From Seriola aureovittata (taxonomy: Eukaryota; Chordata; Actinopteri; Carangiformes; Carangidae), in contig NC_079381.1 in NCBI RefSeq assembly GCF_021018895.1, forward strand, positions 11,293,001 through 11,357,000: a DNA stretch of 64,000 bases, in the 5' to 3' direction. The notes beneath the pieces are model-generated. The model was not told the DNA's origin and did not search any database. It worked only from the letters and a program-made list of their open reading frames with translations. The position numbers and the translations under genes were made by a program. Numbering within the stretch: position 1 is the first letter of the stretch; every line of letters begins with the position of its first letter. Shown here piece after piece: positions 1-17,420 of this stretch.

Positions 1-842
1 CAGGGTTAGAGGTGTGAAAACACTTCACATACACATAGTGAAAGTTAGCTTACTATGGACAAATTCACTGGAACAAGCAAAATCAGATGGTGCATCACTG
101 CAATTAGTTGCATGATATCCTATGTACTGAGAATGAGAATTTTGAAGTTATGTGATCAGATTGTAGTTTGCCAGGGAACTTGACCTGGTGCTTATTTTTT
201 AATAATTAACTAAGAAAACATTATTGTCTATGAGTCAGTATCATTGTTTCATCACATATAATTCCACTGAGCAATGATAAATTATCATTCTGATTTATAG
301 CCCCGCTCTTCCTCACTAATGTCTTTCACAAGGCTCAAAGCAAAGACCTGTAAAACATTTTAATGGTCCTATTCTGACTTTTTAATTATGTATGGCAGAA
401 TATTTGATATTCACTATTTGTCAGTAACTACAGTGTGTCCAATGCCAGATTTGTATTACTTGTGTCCAAGGTCTTGTTGTAGCTGACTACAATGGTCCTA
501 AGGAACTCTTATTGTTGAGATGCTTGTAAATGTTTGGAGAGTGACACATTTTCTATTGTTCTGATTGTGCATCCAGTGCACTGGATTTGAAATTAAATGA
601 TCATTGTTTTACTTGAAGTTCAGTGTTCTGGAGTGAAGAGCCAAAACAACTGCAAATTTAAGACCCAAAAAAAAAAATACGTACAGACTGCACTAGATTT
701 TGGATGACACTTCCTGTGACAGCAGACAGTTAAAACAAGACATAACTGGTTGAAAAACGGAATTTAAAAAAGGAAATTAATCACTAGCAGTAATAATTGG
801 AAGGGCATGAAAAGGATTCCATAACAACAGCCCCATGCTTAC
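1..842 (-). other. slc27a4: slc27a4 intron following the first coding exon (partial)
   Basis: This sequence lies downstream, on the minus strand, of the donor at 842/841 (ACA|GTAAGC) of the first coding exon of slc27a4, so it is intron. I see no exon, RNA gene or clear transposon in it, only AT-rich sequence with a short A tract near 667. The next slc27a4 exon must lie beyond the left edge. Confidence 0.6.
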
Positions 843-1003
843 TGTAAGTCCCTGCCAACTGTTCTGGCAAAAATCTGCAGGAAGCTCCATCCTCCGCTTC
901 CCAGGTAGAAGATCAGGATGGCCGGGAGAACCTGGTACCAAGGCAAGCCCACCAGCAGCCTCAACACAAACAGCAGGGCTGTGCAACACGCTAGACGCAT
1001 CAT
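843..1003 (-). CDS. slc27a4: slc27a4, first coding exon (fatty acid transport protein 4, N-terminus only)
   Basis: On the minus strand an acceptor (TTCTTTCAG) at 1005 is followed one base later by ATGATG, then 53 codons, ending at a donor ACA|GTAAGC in phase 2. The peptide contains GLPWYQVLPAILIFYLGSGG followed by W and an RTVGRDL tail. This matches the N-terminal membrane segment and the YLGSGGWRF...RRD motif of FATP4, with FATP1 the close alternative. The family is known to import long- and very-long-chain fatty acids and to activate them as acyl-CoA synthetases at the ER and plasma membrane. Only the membrane anchor is inside; the AMP-binding catalytic domain would be encoded to the left. 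The neighbouring swi5, also close to SLC27A4 in human, favours slc27a4 over slc27a1. The start is the first of two adjacent ATGs; either could be used. Confidence 0.75.
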
Positions 1004-2592
1004 CCTGAAAGAATGCACACACATATAAATAGATAGGGATAATGGCCTACAGGCTGCAGACCCTAGCTAGTAATCACAATCATTTCATACCAAACATCAG
1101 TTCAGTGAGGGAAAGGTTACATGTGGTTTAAACAAGCAGAAGTGTTCTTGAATCTGAATCTTCACAGTGGTATTCAACACAACCACTTAACAATGTTATC
1201 TACTTTGATTTTGTTTACACATCTTGTGCCCATTTCAGTCCAGTGACTCAGCTCTAGTAGACTGAGATTGTAGTGAATGAGGACAGGGTCGTTACGGAAT
1301 AACAGAATAAAATGAGAGTAATTTACTGTATGTTGTCATCTTGTATGAAATCTGTAAGTGGCCATAATCATGTAAAAAGTGAGTACAAACACTTTGTTAA
1401 TAAACAATTACACAAAGGATTATAGTACATCTTTTTACATGTGCAAAGCTGGTAAAACCAAGAAACCTCTTGAGTTTCCCTTTCCCTTGGAGTTGAACAA
1501 AGACCAAGGCCAAAGAGACCTTGGGGAAACCCCTACTCAAAGTGAAATAGTCTTTTCTTGACAGCTGAGAGCAATAGAGGACAGCATGTGTTGACATTGG
1601 TGTTCAGTGCCACCTGATAGCTAGGAAGATGATCCTAAAGCAGTAAAAGATAGGTTTACTCTGCTTATTATCTATTCATTAGTCTACTTAGAGAAACACT
1701 GGGGGGTTATTTCCGTTTATCATAATGGAACAACAACTGGGCCTTTTTTAGAGCATAATTTTCTAGAGTCAAGACGCTGACAAGATATTTATCGCTCTGC
1801 CCCCCTGCGTACGGCTGTGATGGTGATGATGGCTTTATCATGCCAATTCAATCACTGTGCTGCTATTTAAAACGTAGAGCTACGCTCTATGTGGAAGATT
1901 AAATGACTCTAAACGACGAAATGACAGGATTTGTATCATGGCAGGGGAAAGAAATGCAGTAAGGAGGCAGTAACCACTTCGCAGTTGGAGAAAAAAGCCT
2001 CATCATTCGCTGTTGCTACACCCGGAAATTTAAAAGGCGCGTAGCATCATATTGCGGTAGTGGATGGGGAGAGCATAGGGAGGCTCAACCCACAGTTTTT
2101 TTAGACTGCTCCAACCATGCCATGTGCGCTTTCAGACAGGGCCTTCAATCGTAACCCGGTTGGACAATATTTATCGGGCTAACCTGATGTAGGTTATCAT
2201 GGTAACAGGCGCGCCGGGGAAGCAGGATGCGCAGCGTATTGCGCGCATCGGCTTAGCAAGGAAGCGGATGGACAGTGTGACAGCACCAGCAACCCCTCTC
2301 TCTTTTAGGATGAAGAGACACGCTGAATATGCTATCCACATTCACATAAGTTATCCTTCATGGACCGATAGCTGCCTGATATTAAGTCTTGAACCACCTA
2401 TCGAGTCCCGTTAGAAGGTTGGGCGCTCACAAGGTTGACAAAGGACGAGAAAGTCATTGCCGGACTCTCTCCCTTTCTCCTAGCAAATAATAACCGGACC
2501 CATCCGTGAAGTTGAACATAACGGTGGCGCTCAGTCAGCTTGGGCTGTGGCTGGGATGACCAGTTCTTTTTTTTTTTTTTTTGCTTACATAC
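1004..2592 (-). other. slc27a4: probable slc27a4 first intron (5'UTR intron)
   Basis: The coding exon starts only one base after a good acceptor at 1005, so at least one non-coding exon must lie upstream. The best donor seen is at 2592. The interval between holds no recognisable exon. It contains an X-box-like motif at 2193..2206 and is moderately CpG-containing from about 2200. Confidence 0.45.
2193..2206. promoter_or_regulatory. X-box-like (RFX) motif
   Basis: GTTATCATGGTAAC is one base away from the palindromic RFX X-box GTTRCC-AT-GGYAAC. It lies in the probable first intron of slc27a4, about 0.4 kb downstream of the candidate promoter exon. Binding is not demonstrated. Confidence 0.35.
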
Positions 2593-2900
2593 CTTGCACT
2601 TGGCTCACACCGTCACAGCATGTAGGTGCGCAGAAATCCCTGACGTGAAACTCGTTGTGTGCGATTCCACCTTGATCGGCTTATAGGCTAGCTTGGTCGC
2701 CCCCTCCGCTCCTCGCCGCCGCTTGCTCGGGTTTCACAGAGGCTCACAGAAACGCACAGAGACAGACACACGCACCGGGATCCCCTCCTGTTGTTAATAC
2801 CACAACGAGCTGCTGCCGCTACTCCTCCTCTCCTCCGGTGGGTCGGGAGTCAAATTCGCTTGGCTGTACGCGTCGACTTTGACCCCGCGATCATCATCCG
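2593..2900 (-). other. slc27a4: candidate slc27a4 5'UTR exon
   Basis: A consensus donor, GTGCAAG|GTATGTAAG, reads on the minus strand at 2593/2592. The sequence upstream of it (2600-2900) is the most CpG-rich stretch of the left end, as expected for a first exon at a promoter. The right boundary (transcription start) is a guess. Spliced transcript data would settle it. Confidence 0.35.
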
Positions 2901-3330
2901 TTCATTGTCACAATCACTGATATCATTTCTGGGTTCATTGTAGCCGATAACCTCGCTAGCAAGCGTAATTCAAATGACCTTATAATTTTCTTAGCTGCGC
3001 CCGCCCACCACCGTCAGCGTGCCGTCAGTGTATCAGGAATAAGCGCTGACGGACGGGTGCCAGAGCCAATAGGAGAATACGATTTTTTTTTTTTTTTTTT
3101 TTTTTTACTTGTCCCATCCGGCTAGGGGCGGGGTTTGCGGCATTGGTGAAAAGGAAATGCGGCGCGGCCCTGCCTGCTAGCCCAACAGACAGCGAGGCAA
3201 GCACGCACAGCAGTCTGTATCCAGTAGTGACAAGGCCCTGATGCGGAAACGTGTGGCATAAAACGAGCCCTGCCTCTGCCCGTAGAGTCCGCCTCACCAC
3301 GTCCATTCATTACTCCGCGCTCTGCTACAA
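2600..3330 (-). promoter_or_regulatory. slc27a4: candidate slc27a4 promoter region
   Basis: This GC- and CpG-enriched stretch in an otherwise AT-rich neighbourhood lies just upstream of the candidate 5'UTR exon. It contains a TGACGTGA half-CRE near 2641, several CGCC and CCGC runs around 2700-2720, and a CCAAT pentamer at about 3066 (plus strand). A 24-base T tract (3083..3106) interrupts it. The promoter assignment is inferred from position and composition only. Confidence 0.4.
3083..3106. repeat. poly-T tract (24 bases)
   Basis: An uninterrupted T run in the CpG-rich slc27a4 upstream region. On the minus strand it is poly-A, so it could be the tail of an old retroposed copy, but no SINE body was recognised next to it. 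Confidence 0.9.
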
Positions 3331-3478
3331 GATGTGCTTTAAATACCCATCTGTCACAAGAGGGACCCAAGGAATGAGGAAGGACACGGTATCATACAAT
3401 ATTGAGGACTAAACTACCATTTGCCACTGTGGGCCAAGATCTACAATGAAAAATAAAAACCTATGAGGCATGAGCCCA

Positions 3479-3561
3479 CAGGTTTTCACTGCAACCGAAC
3501 GCTACATCAGCTGATTTGGGTAGCTGTAGGGGTGGAGGTTGGTTGCTCAGCTGAAAACCTG
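3479..3561. repeat. short inverted-repeat (MITE-like) element
   Basis: CAGGTTTTCA at 3479..3488 is the perfect reverse complement of TGAAAACCTG at 3552..3561. The two enclose 63 bases that include CATCAGCTGATTTG. A similar but longer element with related arms (TGCAGGTTT ... AAACCTGCA) and an internal CAGCTGATTAGC lies at 47567..47701. Two related inverted-repeat copies in one window suggest a dispersed family. Confidence 0.5.
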
Positions 3562-3569
3562 CAGTTGTC

Positions 3570-4567
3570 GATGCACTCACAAGGCTGACAACTGATAAAT
3601 GTGAAAATACAGTAGATGAAGCCTACACAAATATCTGGACTACAGGGGCAGACAGCACTGAAAGATGATCAGAATTGTGCCAAGTGACATGCCAACCCTT
3701 AGTGGATATAAAAAGCATTTCTCCAGCCTCGTGCATTGCTACAATTTGGGTCTTTTTTTGTTGTAAGCTGAGAAGAGACTTGCAGCACACAATGACAAAA
3801 CAAAGTAACTCTGGCCTATTTTAAGTGGCACCAGGAGGCTGACATCTTACACACTGTTCATTACACCAATGTGACATGTGATGAACCACATTGCATAACC
3901 ACAAAAGATTACAAATGGTCTATTATAACAAATGGCAGTAGATCACTATTGCAGGTCAACAGAGGTTACTTCCACGATGGGCTGAAGAGCTCTAATTAAC
4001 AGGGACACATTTAATTCTAAGTTCTTACAGAAAACCTTACATGTAACCCATTTTCAAATAGCTGACCCCATCTGTAGGAAAACCAAAGACTAATCACATA
4101 AAAGTTAACATTTTACAACTTGATCAGGCTTTATCATCTGGTGTTGTGTAGTACCTGAGATGGTAAATGAATGATAAACAATGCAAAGATCAAGATAAGA
4201 AAATAAGATGAGCTTTGACCTGCAAATGAGAGATTTTCACCATACACTCACATTATTACATGAGAGAACAGGCACCAACTGGCACAAACATACACACACA
4301 GTGATATGGCATCATCAGAGCCTTGCAGCTACTCAGCCCCTATCAGTCCGAGAAGGCACATTATCAGTCGTTCTCAGACTGATAACGCCACACCCAGTAT
4401 ATTATGGCACTTGCTGGCATTCTCTTTCTCTGAATATTTCAGGCAAATAGAAGAGAATTGGGGACTTCTTTATTAAAAAAAAAAGGAAGTGCAGATGGGT
4501 GACAAATTGATAGAAAAACCAACATAAAGTGTTGTAGTAAAGTGTTGTTCCACCTTACTAAGACACT
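3570..4567. other. intergenic, nothing recognised
   Basis: This AT-rich sequence lies between the slc27a4 upstream region and a transposase relic. I see no exon with plausible splice sites, no RNA gene and no clear repeat structure. Confidence 0.5.
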
Positions 4568-4574
4568 TCATGAG

Positions 4575-4629
4575 CAGAGCAGCTCCAGAGCAGCTCCAGA
4601 GCAGCTCCAGAGCAGCTCCAGAGCAGCTT
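4575..4629. repeat. 11-bp minisatellite, five copies
   Basis: CAGAGCAGCTC is repeated in tandem at 4575, 4586, 4597, 4608 and 4619, the last copy ending in TT instead of TC. It abuts the region corresponding to the 3' end of a Tc1-like transposase relic, where intact elements have a related AACAGCTTC segment. The array appears to be a local expansion inside the transposon. Confidence 0.85.
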
Positions 4630-5070
4630 CATTGCTTCCTTTACATAGATTCTGTCTCTGAACTCTACTAGAGAGATGAAAACGCTCTACCAAAAGATAT
4701 TCTCTCATTTGGTGTTTTGATGATGGTGGTGGAAACGCTGTCTAACACAGGTGTTCAAGTTGGGTTGAGATCTGGAGACTGTAAAGGCCATCAGTGATGG
4801 GTTGATGAAACCTTGTTGAAACATTGAGGCTTTCAAGCCAACTGTGTTGAATGTGTCACTTGGGACAAGTAGAAATACCACTATACTATATCTTTCAAAT
4901 TTTAATCACATTTTTAACCATTATCAAATATCATCAAAATATTTCCATAGTGGAGACAACAAGAAATGTCCCATCTCAACACAAAGCTAACCTACCACTA
5001 ATTCATACTTGCTGAACCATTCAGTGAGCCCTTGCTCCCTGTATGAAGGCAACCCTTTCTTTTTTGTTAA
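4630..5070 (-). pseudogene. Tc1/mariner-like transposase relic
   Basis: Read on the minus strand, 4790 down to 4761 encodes WPLQSPDLNP, the signature around the second catalytic region of Tc1/mariner DDE transposases. The following sequence (to about 4640) corresponds to the C-terminal part of such enzymes and carries stops and indels. A separate block near 5011-5060 (reverse complement of AACCATTCAGTGAGCCC...) corresponds to the WFDEY region just upstream. About 200 bases of unrelated sequence separate the two blocks. There is no intact frame, so this is an inactive fossil. It lies between swi5 and slc27a4. Confidence 0.7.
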
Positions 5071-5689
5071 ATGTTTGGGTGATTCCAAAGAACAGACAGG
5101 AAACTGTAAATGAGTGACAGTTGTCTAATACCCTTTGCCTCCCCCTAGGATTTTTTAAGAAGTGGGTGACATTAGGATGACCTACTAGGCAATGTTACAA
5201 CACCAATGTGTTGCAATTTGAGTTGAATTTAACCGACAGGCCTGTTATAAAAGTGGCATCTAATTTTAAGTTACATATAAAAGCATTTACTTAACTGTAT
5301 TGAGGGTGTTAAGGGTGGCTGTATGTTGATAACTTGTGACATAGTTCCACTCATAATCAATGTTATGACCATGATGGATCTGTATCTCTTGAGATTCTAT
5401 AGTGGTCTTAGAGGTAACAATGGAAATGGGAACAAACTGTATGGTGGTGCCGTATTATGTGTTGTTGCCAATGTACAGAGCATATTATACTGGGAGCAGA
5501 AACACTTCAAGGTCTGGCATCCCTGCTTTTGAACTGGCATTCATACAGCCATCATACAACTACATAAAACTCTATTTAGATAACCTCAAATGTCAAAACA
5601 ACACAAGTCCTTTCAAAGTTGTGCTTCAGTGGCATTTAAATTCTTGCACAATCAAGATAGGGAACAGGCTGGAGAAAAGTCATAATATT

Positions 5690-5703
5690 TTTATTTATTT
5701 ATT
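5690..5703 (-). terminator. swi5: candidate swi5 polyadenylation signals
   Basis: TTTATTTATTTATT on the plus strand gives three overlapping AATAAA hexamers on the minus strand, about 310 bases downstream of the swi5 stop codon. They are followed by an A-rich, then GT-containing stretch. This is the first good polyadenylation signal after the stop. Confidence 0.5.
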
Positions 5704-6010
5704 TTTTTTACATTTGTTTTCTGTCACAGCCTTAAGTTAATAGTTTAAAGTAGATGGTCTTTCTTAAATATCAGGTCTGCCTGCTGGACTAAACACCATC
5801 ATAGCATATGATGCTCTCTCTGTAAAAATGTGAAAACAGAATCGTAAACAAAATGAGCAAACCTCTGCCTCAAAGAGGAAGTCGAGGTCAACAGTGCAAA
5901 TTCATTCTCCTATTAAAAAGTTCTTATGTCTTTTCTTTTTATCTTTATGCCCCTCTCCACTTGGTCTTAGGAACCATTCTTACCACTGTATTTTCATTCT
6001 GTTTTCTTTC

Positions 6011-11934
<5,924 letters not shown>

Positions 11935-12130
11935 ACTGCTTTAAATGTTGAAATCTGCGTGACAGAGTCGATTTAATACAGAGAAATAGTATATAAACAG
12001 CGTGAAGAGGAGGAAGTTTGCAGTTCGCGGCTGACAATAAACACACCCCTACTAAAATGTGATTGGTTCTGAAAACGAAAGGCGGGACTTGGTTTGGTTT
12101 GGTTACCCCGGTAACCACAGTATGACAAAG
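11935..12130 (-). promoter_or_regulatory. swi5: swi5 promoter region
   Basis: Upstream of the swi5 ATG three recognisable motifs sit within 55 bp: an inverted CCAAT box (ATTGG at 12062..12066), an E2F-like GGCGGGA at 12081..12087, and a perfect RFX-type X-box GTTACC-CC-GGTAAC at 12102..12115. No TATA box is evident. The combination suits a gene induced in S phase, but the start site itself is not visible. Confidence 0.6.
12102..12115. promoter_or_regulatory. X-box (RFX-type inverted repeat)
   Basis: GTTACC, a 2-base spacer, then GGTAAC; the flanking G and C extend each arm to 7 bp. It fits the RFX half-site pair GTNRCC-N(0-3)-RGYAAC exactly. Confidence 0.55.
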
Positions 12131-12927
12131 ACGATTGAGGCGTGCTCACGACATTTATTTCGATAGTTTTGGGAAACATTATTTGCAGATAAACACTTGT
12201 TCTTTCTCAAAGTATTAAATACTGTCACCAAAGACAACATACAATTGTATTTTGGCTCTGGTATTTTGAAATTTCCACTCTTCTATAGGCCTACATGACA
12301 TTGTTAATAAGCTAGCTACCAAATTGATGGCACGGTGTTATACTCATGGAAGACATATCATCCAATAGTAAATCAGACAACTTCCAGATTTGCAATTAAT
12401 ACTTATTTTCATTACTGATTAACCTGCTGATTATTTTCTCAATTAAACATTTGTCCATAGTGTCAAAGTAAAAGTGTATATCCCAGTCTCACACAATCTT
12501 CAACCAGAGAACCTTTGTTGTTTTTGATCAATAAATGACCTAAAATATCAATTATCTGATTATCAGAGTAGTTACACACCAACTTTCAAAACCACTGTCC
12601 TTATTGACCACCAGATGGTGACATAGTACTTCTCAATTTGACTTCTTTATTTCTGTCCTCATCACATCTCTCCCTTGATATCCTCTCACATCACTTACAT
12701 AGACTCTCTCTCTTTCAATCTCTGTCTGAAACAACCCACACACTTCTTGACTGAGGAGAATATTGCATAATCATGCAATGCTGTGACATCTATTCTGTTC
12801 TAATCTAAACTGAGTGTGGACTGCTCACCAATCAAGCTGCCTCTCAGGCTGATTCAAAGCCACCAGTGCTCTAAAATCTAAATCGGTGATGGATTAGTAA
12901 AGCAAAAGGTCATGTTCAATCCACAAA

Positions 12928-12929
<2 letters not shown>

Positions 12930-12968
<39 letters not shown>
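12930..12968. repeat. (CA)n microsatellite
   Basis: About 19 uninterrupted CA units in intergenic sequence. Confidence 0.97.
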
Positions 12969-12970
<2 letters not shown>

Positions 12971-14559
12971 TTCCACTGCATATTGGGGCCAGAGTCTTTC
13001 CAGTGCGGTTCACTGGGCAAGAACCAAAGAAAGAAGAACACAGCAAAAAGATTTAGCTCTTAAAACAGATTGAGAGATGGAGAGTATATGAGTTGGAGAG
13101 AGAGACAGGGTTCATAGAGACAAGAAGAGGGTTAGACAGAAAGAGAAAGGCAGACAAAATGTGTATCTAGGGGAGTTGATGTTGGGGTGTGGAGGACATA
13201 AAATTGAGTCCATTCTTGCTTTATGTCCTCAGGATTCATTGCTTATTTATCAGTTGTTATACAGAGACAGAGAGGGTGGGGAATGAAAAATTCAGACAGG
13301 AGGCATGGCCTTTTCTCCTTTTTGAAATCAAACGATTACACACACTGGGCGCTAATGGCTCCTGCATGCAATTTTGTGTGTGAGACAGATTTGTGGAGAG
13401 TTCTCCTTATCTCTGACACAGCAATAAGCCTGTGTGTTACTCTATCACATACATACTTTTTTAGTTGTGAGAATGTACCAAGATTCCTGCTATTATGACA
13501 GAGATGGGGTTTTTTGTTTGTTTGTTTGTTTTAATGTCACAGCAAACTTAACATCTGCTTTTATTGTTAATGTGGGAAAGGGAGAAGTATCTGTTTGTGA
13601 TGTTGACTATATAGTCTGAGGAAAGTGCTCCTTCCTAATGTGCTACCAGCCTTTCAAAGTTCTGACTGTCTGTGTTTATTTTTGGGCGTCTGGGTAATGT
13701 CCATGTTGGTGGTGAGAGGTCTCGGGAATGTTCTGTATGTTCTGGAGAGCAGCATCATTACAGAAATTTGCAGTCTTGGTTTATGCTCAAGAATGCTGCT
13801 GAATCCTGTATGAACATTATTAGAAGTTATCAATCATGCTCTTGGTGGGCGGCTGCATTATTTGATGTTCATAGACTCCTAGCTATACTCTATAGGTCCT
13901 TTTCACAGAAGATGATTTGACTTTTCATTTAATGAAAACCACAGATGTTACTAATACTAAGTTGGCCTTGAGTTAAGTTTTTCGTTTTTTAAACCAAGAT
14001 CAAGAATGAATGTCCAACTCGACTCAGCTGTAATTTGTGACAAACCTGTGCCAATTTCGACGAGGCATTTATTAATAGTTATTTGTGTTTTCCTACGCAG
14101 ACCAAAATAGCATGTAAAAAAAATGCAATTTCCTTTGCTCTGTATTAATGCAATCACAACATGTCTTTATTTTTTATAGTTTGTTATTTTACAATGTTTT
14201 GAGCACCACAAATTACTTATTACATATTCGCTTTTGGCAATCAAAAGAAAATTTCATATTAGGATTCCAGAAAAGCAAAATTTGAAAAGGAGGCAGTAAG
14301 CAGTGAGAGAAGTGAGTGTAAGGAAAATCTGAGCAGGAGAAAAAGAACAACATGGAAACGAGTGGAAGTAACAGGACAGAAGGTTGAAACAGCAGGACAA
14401 TAAGAGGAAAGGAGGAGAAGGGGTAGGAAGCTTTGGTTCGAAATATTAGTTGGAAAGCCCCCTATATATCATGTTCATAATTCATGGAATCCCAGCTGCT
14501 CCTCTGGGCTGCATCTAAATTCCACTGCTGGGGAATTATGGCAAGGACCCATAAAACAA

Positions 14560-14581
14560 ACACACATACACACACACATAC

Positions 14582-14642
<61 letters not shown>
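14560..14642. repeat. (CA)n microsatellite, imperfect at its left end
   Basis: CA units interrupted by TA and CG variants at the left, then a clean run to 14642. The open frames on both strands here are repeat artefacts. Confidence 0.95.
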
Positions 14643-14643
<1 letters not shown>

Positions 14644-16938
14644 CATGTAATACTGGAAATGAAGGGAAAGAGAGAGAGAGACTATAAGAGATGCAGTGGA
14701 CAGACAGAGTGAGAGTGAGCACACTGCTACAGGGTGAGGGGCAGATGAGGAGGATGATTCAAAGCATGTCATAAAACATCAATACACCTCTAAAGGCCAC
14801 GCTACGAGCTCTGCTTACACTGGAGGCGATTATGCCTCTAAATAATTCATTTAGCCTGTGCAAGTGCTTATTCACGCATATACAGGACAAACACTTAATG
14901 CAAACAAATGCAGGGATGCACACATAAAATACACAACCGCACTCTCCACTAAACACCAACACACAAAAATGTTTACTCCTGTAATGCGCAACATGCTAGC
15001 AGTGAGGCAGTTCAAATCAGTTTACGTTAGTTATGCTGAGCTATTCAATGTCAGTCGTGATGGAAGGGTACCGCCGCATATCTCCAACCTCTCTTTTCGT
15101 CACAAAACCTCAACCAAATCAATATTGGGAGACCTCTTTCCCAACAGTAGGTGTAGTTATCTTCATCCTACTGAAGCCCTCACTTTTCGACAGAGCGAGG
15201 CTGGCAGTTTAACGATGCTTCCAGTCTCTAGGTTGAGCTACAGTCTACTTGACATATTCTGTACCTGAAATTGAGATGAAAAGTTATCAGACTCTACATT
15301 TGCTTGTAGAATTTTCCCAACACAGGGTTTAGAAAAAAGCTGGTTAGAAAAAGGCACCATCATCGAACCCTTCATTATCTCTCCTGCAACTTATATTCCA
15401 CTATTGCCTCAAGTGGTCCAAGTGTTATTACATGTAAATTATAGTGACTGTAAAGAGAACAAATAAATACATTTCGAGCCAATTTGTCTTGTGGGTGGAA
15501 TGCTGGTGTGACAGTAATTCCCTGTTACAGTACTTGCAATTCATGTAGAAATAAGTGGGAGTTTGAATATATCCACATCAAAGGGAATCCATCATAATCT
15601 GAAAGGGTTTTTGTGTCTGAAGCAGTGCTGTTGTATTAATGCCATCACAAAATGGCTATTCATGTCTCTGCCAGGGAGGCCTCGGTTTGATATCAGCTCC
15701 TCTACGCCTCCATCTGTCTGTGTGTTCTGGGGTATGTTCTATTTCTCATTCATTAGCTCTGACTCATCCTTCTAATAACCACCTCTATTTCCTCTCTGAA
15801 ATAGTTTTCTGTTGTTTTTCTATTGTATGATTAGTCGCCTTGCCTCTCTGACTCACCCAGTTTATTGTCAGAATAAAGCTTCCTGTTTTCTCCTCTTAGC
15901 CTTCCTGTACGGGTGACTTTTCACTGTGGCGATCATCTCCTCGCCGCTGACAGAGTAGTTTCATCATCACACTTAGGCGTCACCATTCTTGTTTCTTTTA
16001 CCCTTTCCCATTCAAACACGTCTGCTGTCATGACTCTCACCTCATTGCCTCTGGGCTGACTGGATCTGCATACAAACAGACTCTATCGCTCGACAGGCTT
16101 CGCTGTTTTCTCCTGTTAACATTTCATCTGTTACAGTCTGATGTTTGACTTCAAACATAAAAGAAAAACACATTAGTAGAATCACTGTTTTCCCTTTCAC
16201 ACATATTTACACCAGTAAGTGCTTAGAGAATACAACTTTTGGCTGCTGCAATAACAGTAAGTTTCCTCTCTGATTTGAGATGATAAACAGATGTTGGCTT
16301 ATTAGTTCCATCAACATCAAATAGCCAACATATGCACCAAACAAAGCGGAATTAGATTGCTGTTTTCAGTCTAAGGTGAGACAAATTCATTTTTCTTGCA
16401 AAGATATATCCAGACAAACGTGCAGTATGCTATTGTGATCAGTGAAACTAATGGTCTAAATCCCACTTCTGATCTTGTGGTCTAGACAAAAAATAAATCT
16501 TATACAATTTCTACAAGGTTGCTCGCAGGAAACGGGTGCAGCTCTGTTGTTTGTGGTTTGGTGCTCTGAACAAAGCATATATCTCAGCTATCTGATATTT
16601 ACCACGCGTCTAGCAGTTCACTAAATAAGATAATCCAGGATGATGCACCATGCTTTTAGTTGAATCCACTGTTCAGCATTTGGCAGCCAGCAGATATATG
16701 GTCCTGTGAAATCCTGCCCCAGGGAATAACACATTCTCATTATAGAAAATGTCCATTGACAAACCTTTTTATCCTGAGGCTTCTCTTCATATAAACATTG
16801 CAACCATCTTTTTAAATCTGTAAATTACTTGAATTGAATGAATAACTTCCCCCAGGCTTGAGTATGAATTTGAACCGTAAGAGATGTTTTGTCAATTAAC
16901 AGCAACAACAAAACAGATTGGAAGGATTTTCACACCAT

Positions 16939-16944
16939 TTTATT
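16939..16944 (-). terminator. fam163b: candidate fam163b polyadenylation signal
   Basis: TTTATT on the plus strand is AATAAA on the minus strand (context GCTAATAAAATGG), followed by GTGTGAAAATCC. It is about 2.2 kb past the fam163b stop. The human gene also has a long 3'UTR, but which signal is used here is unknown. Confidence 0.35.
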
Positions 16945-17100
16945 AGCAACAATGTGTCTGTTAGTTATACATTAGAAACAAGGACAGAAACATTTCTGCT
17001 GTACTGTACTGAGTCTGAAAAACCAGCTGGATCATAAAATAAAGCAAGTAATTCAAATACTTTAAGTTAAAAGCAACACTGCATTTGAATATACACTTGT

Positions 17101-17141
17101 AATAATAATAATAATAATAATGATAATAATAATAATAATAT
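17101..17141. repeat. (AAT)n microsatellite
   Basis: Trinucleotide AAT run with one TGA interruption. Confidence 0.95.
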
Positions 17142-17349
17142 ATTTCTCTCATAATTCTTTATGGCACTAAATTTCCTGTGCAACTGTCACATAGTTTCAG
17201 TTTCAAAAATAAGGAAAGCATAGCATTGAGAACTATTTCTAGTGTATTTGCAGGAAAGCACATGTCACAAGAGGAAAAACGTAAAACAAAGTCAGTTACT
17301 GTTTCACCCTTTGGGAAAATAAATGAGCATGATGTCTGATAAAATCAAC

Positions 17350-17420
17350 AGAGAGACAGAAAAAGAGAGAGAGAGCGAGAGAGAGAGAGAGCGAGAGAGA
17401 GAAAGAGAGAAAGAGAGAGG
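17350..17420. repeat. (GA)n imperfect microsatellite
   Basis: Purine run of GA units with C and A interruptions. It creates the artefactual RERE-type open frame on the plus strand. Confidence 0.9.

Larger units (their letters stand above)
12180..16920. other. swi5-fam163b intergenic interval
   Basis: About 4.7 kb with no supportable gene on either strand. It contains CA microsatellites near 12.95 and 14.6 kb and a weak CTCF-like CCACCAGATGG at 12608. A 136-codon open frame at 14858..15268 has no recognisable domain, splice context or family resemblance and is best treated as chance. Confidence 0.6.

Noticed and set aside
12606..12623. CTCF-like CCACCAGATGG
   Set aside because: The core is weaker than at 8995 and the 3' half does not fit; noted only in the intergenic entry.
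14858..15268. 136-codon open frame on the plus strand
   Set aside because: No recognisable domain, no splice-site context, no family resemblance and low-complexity flanks; a chance open frame is the simplest reading.
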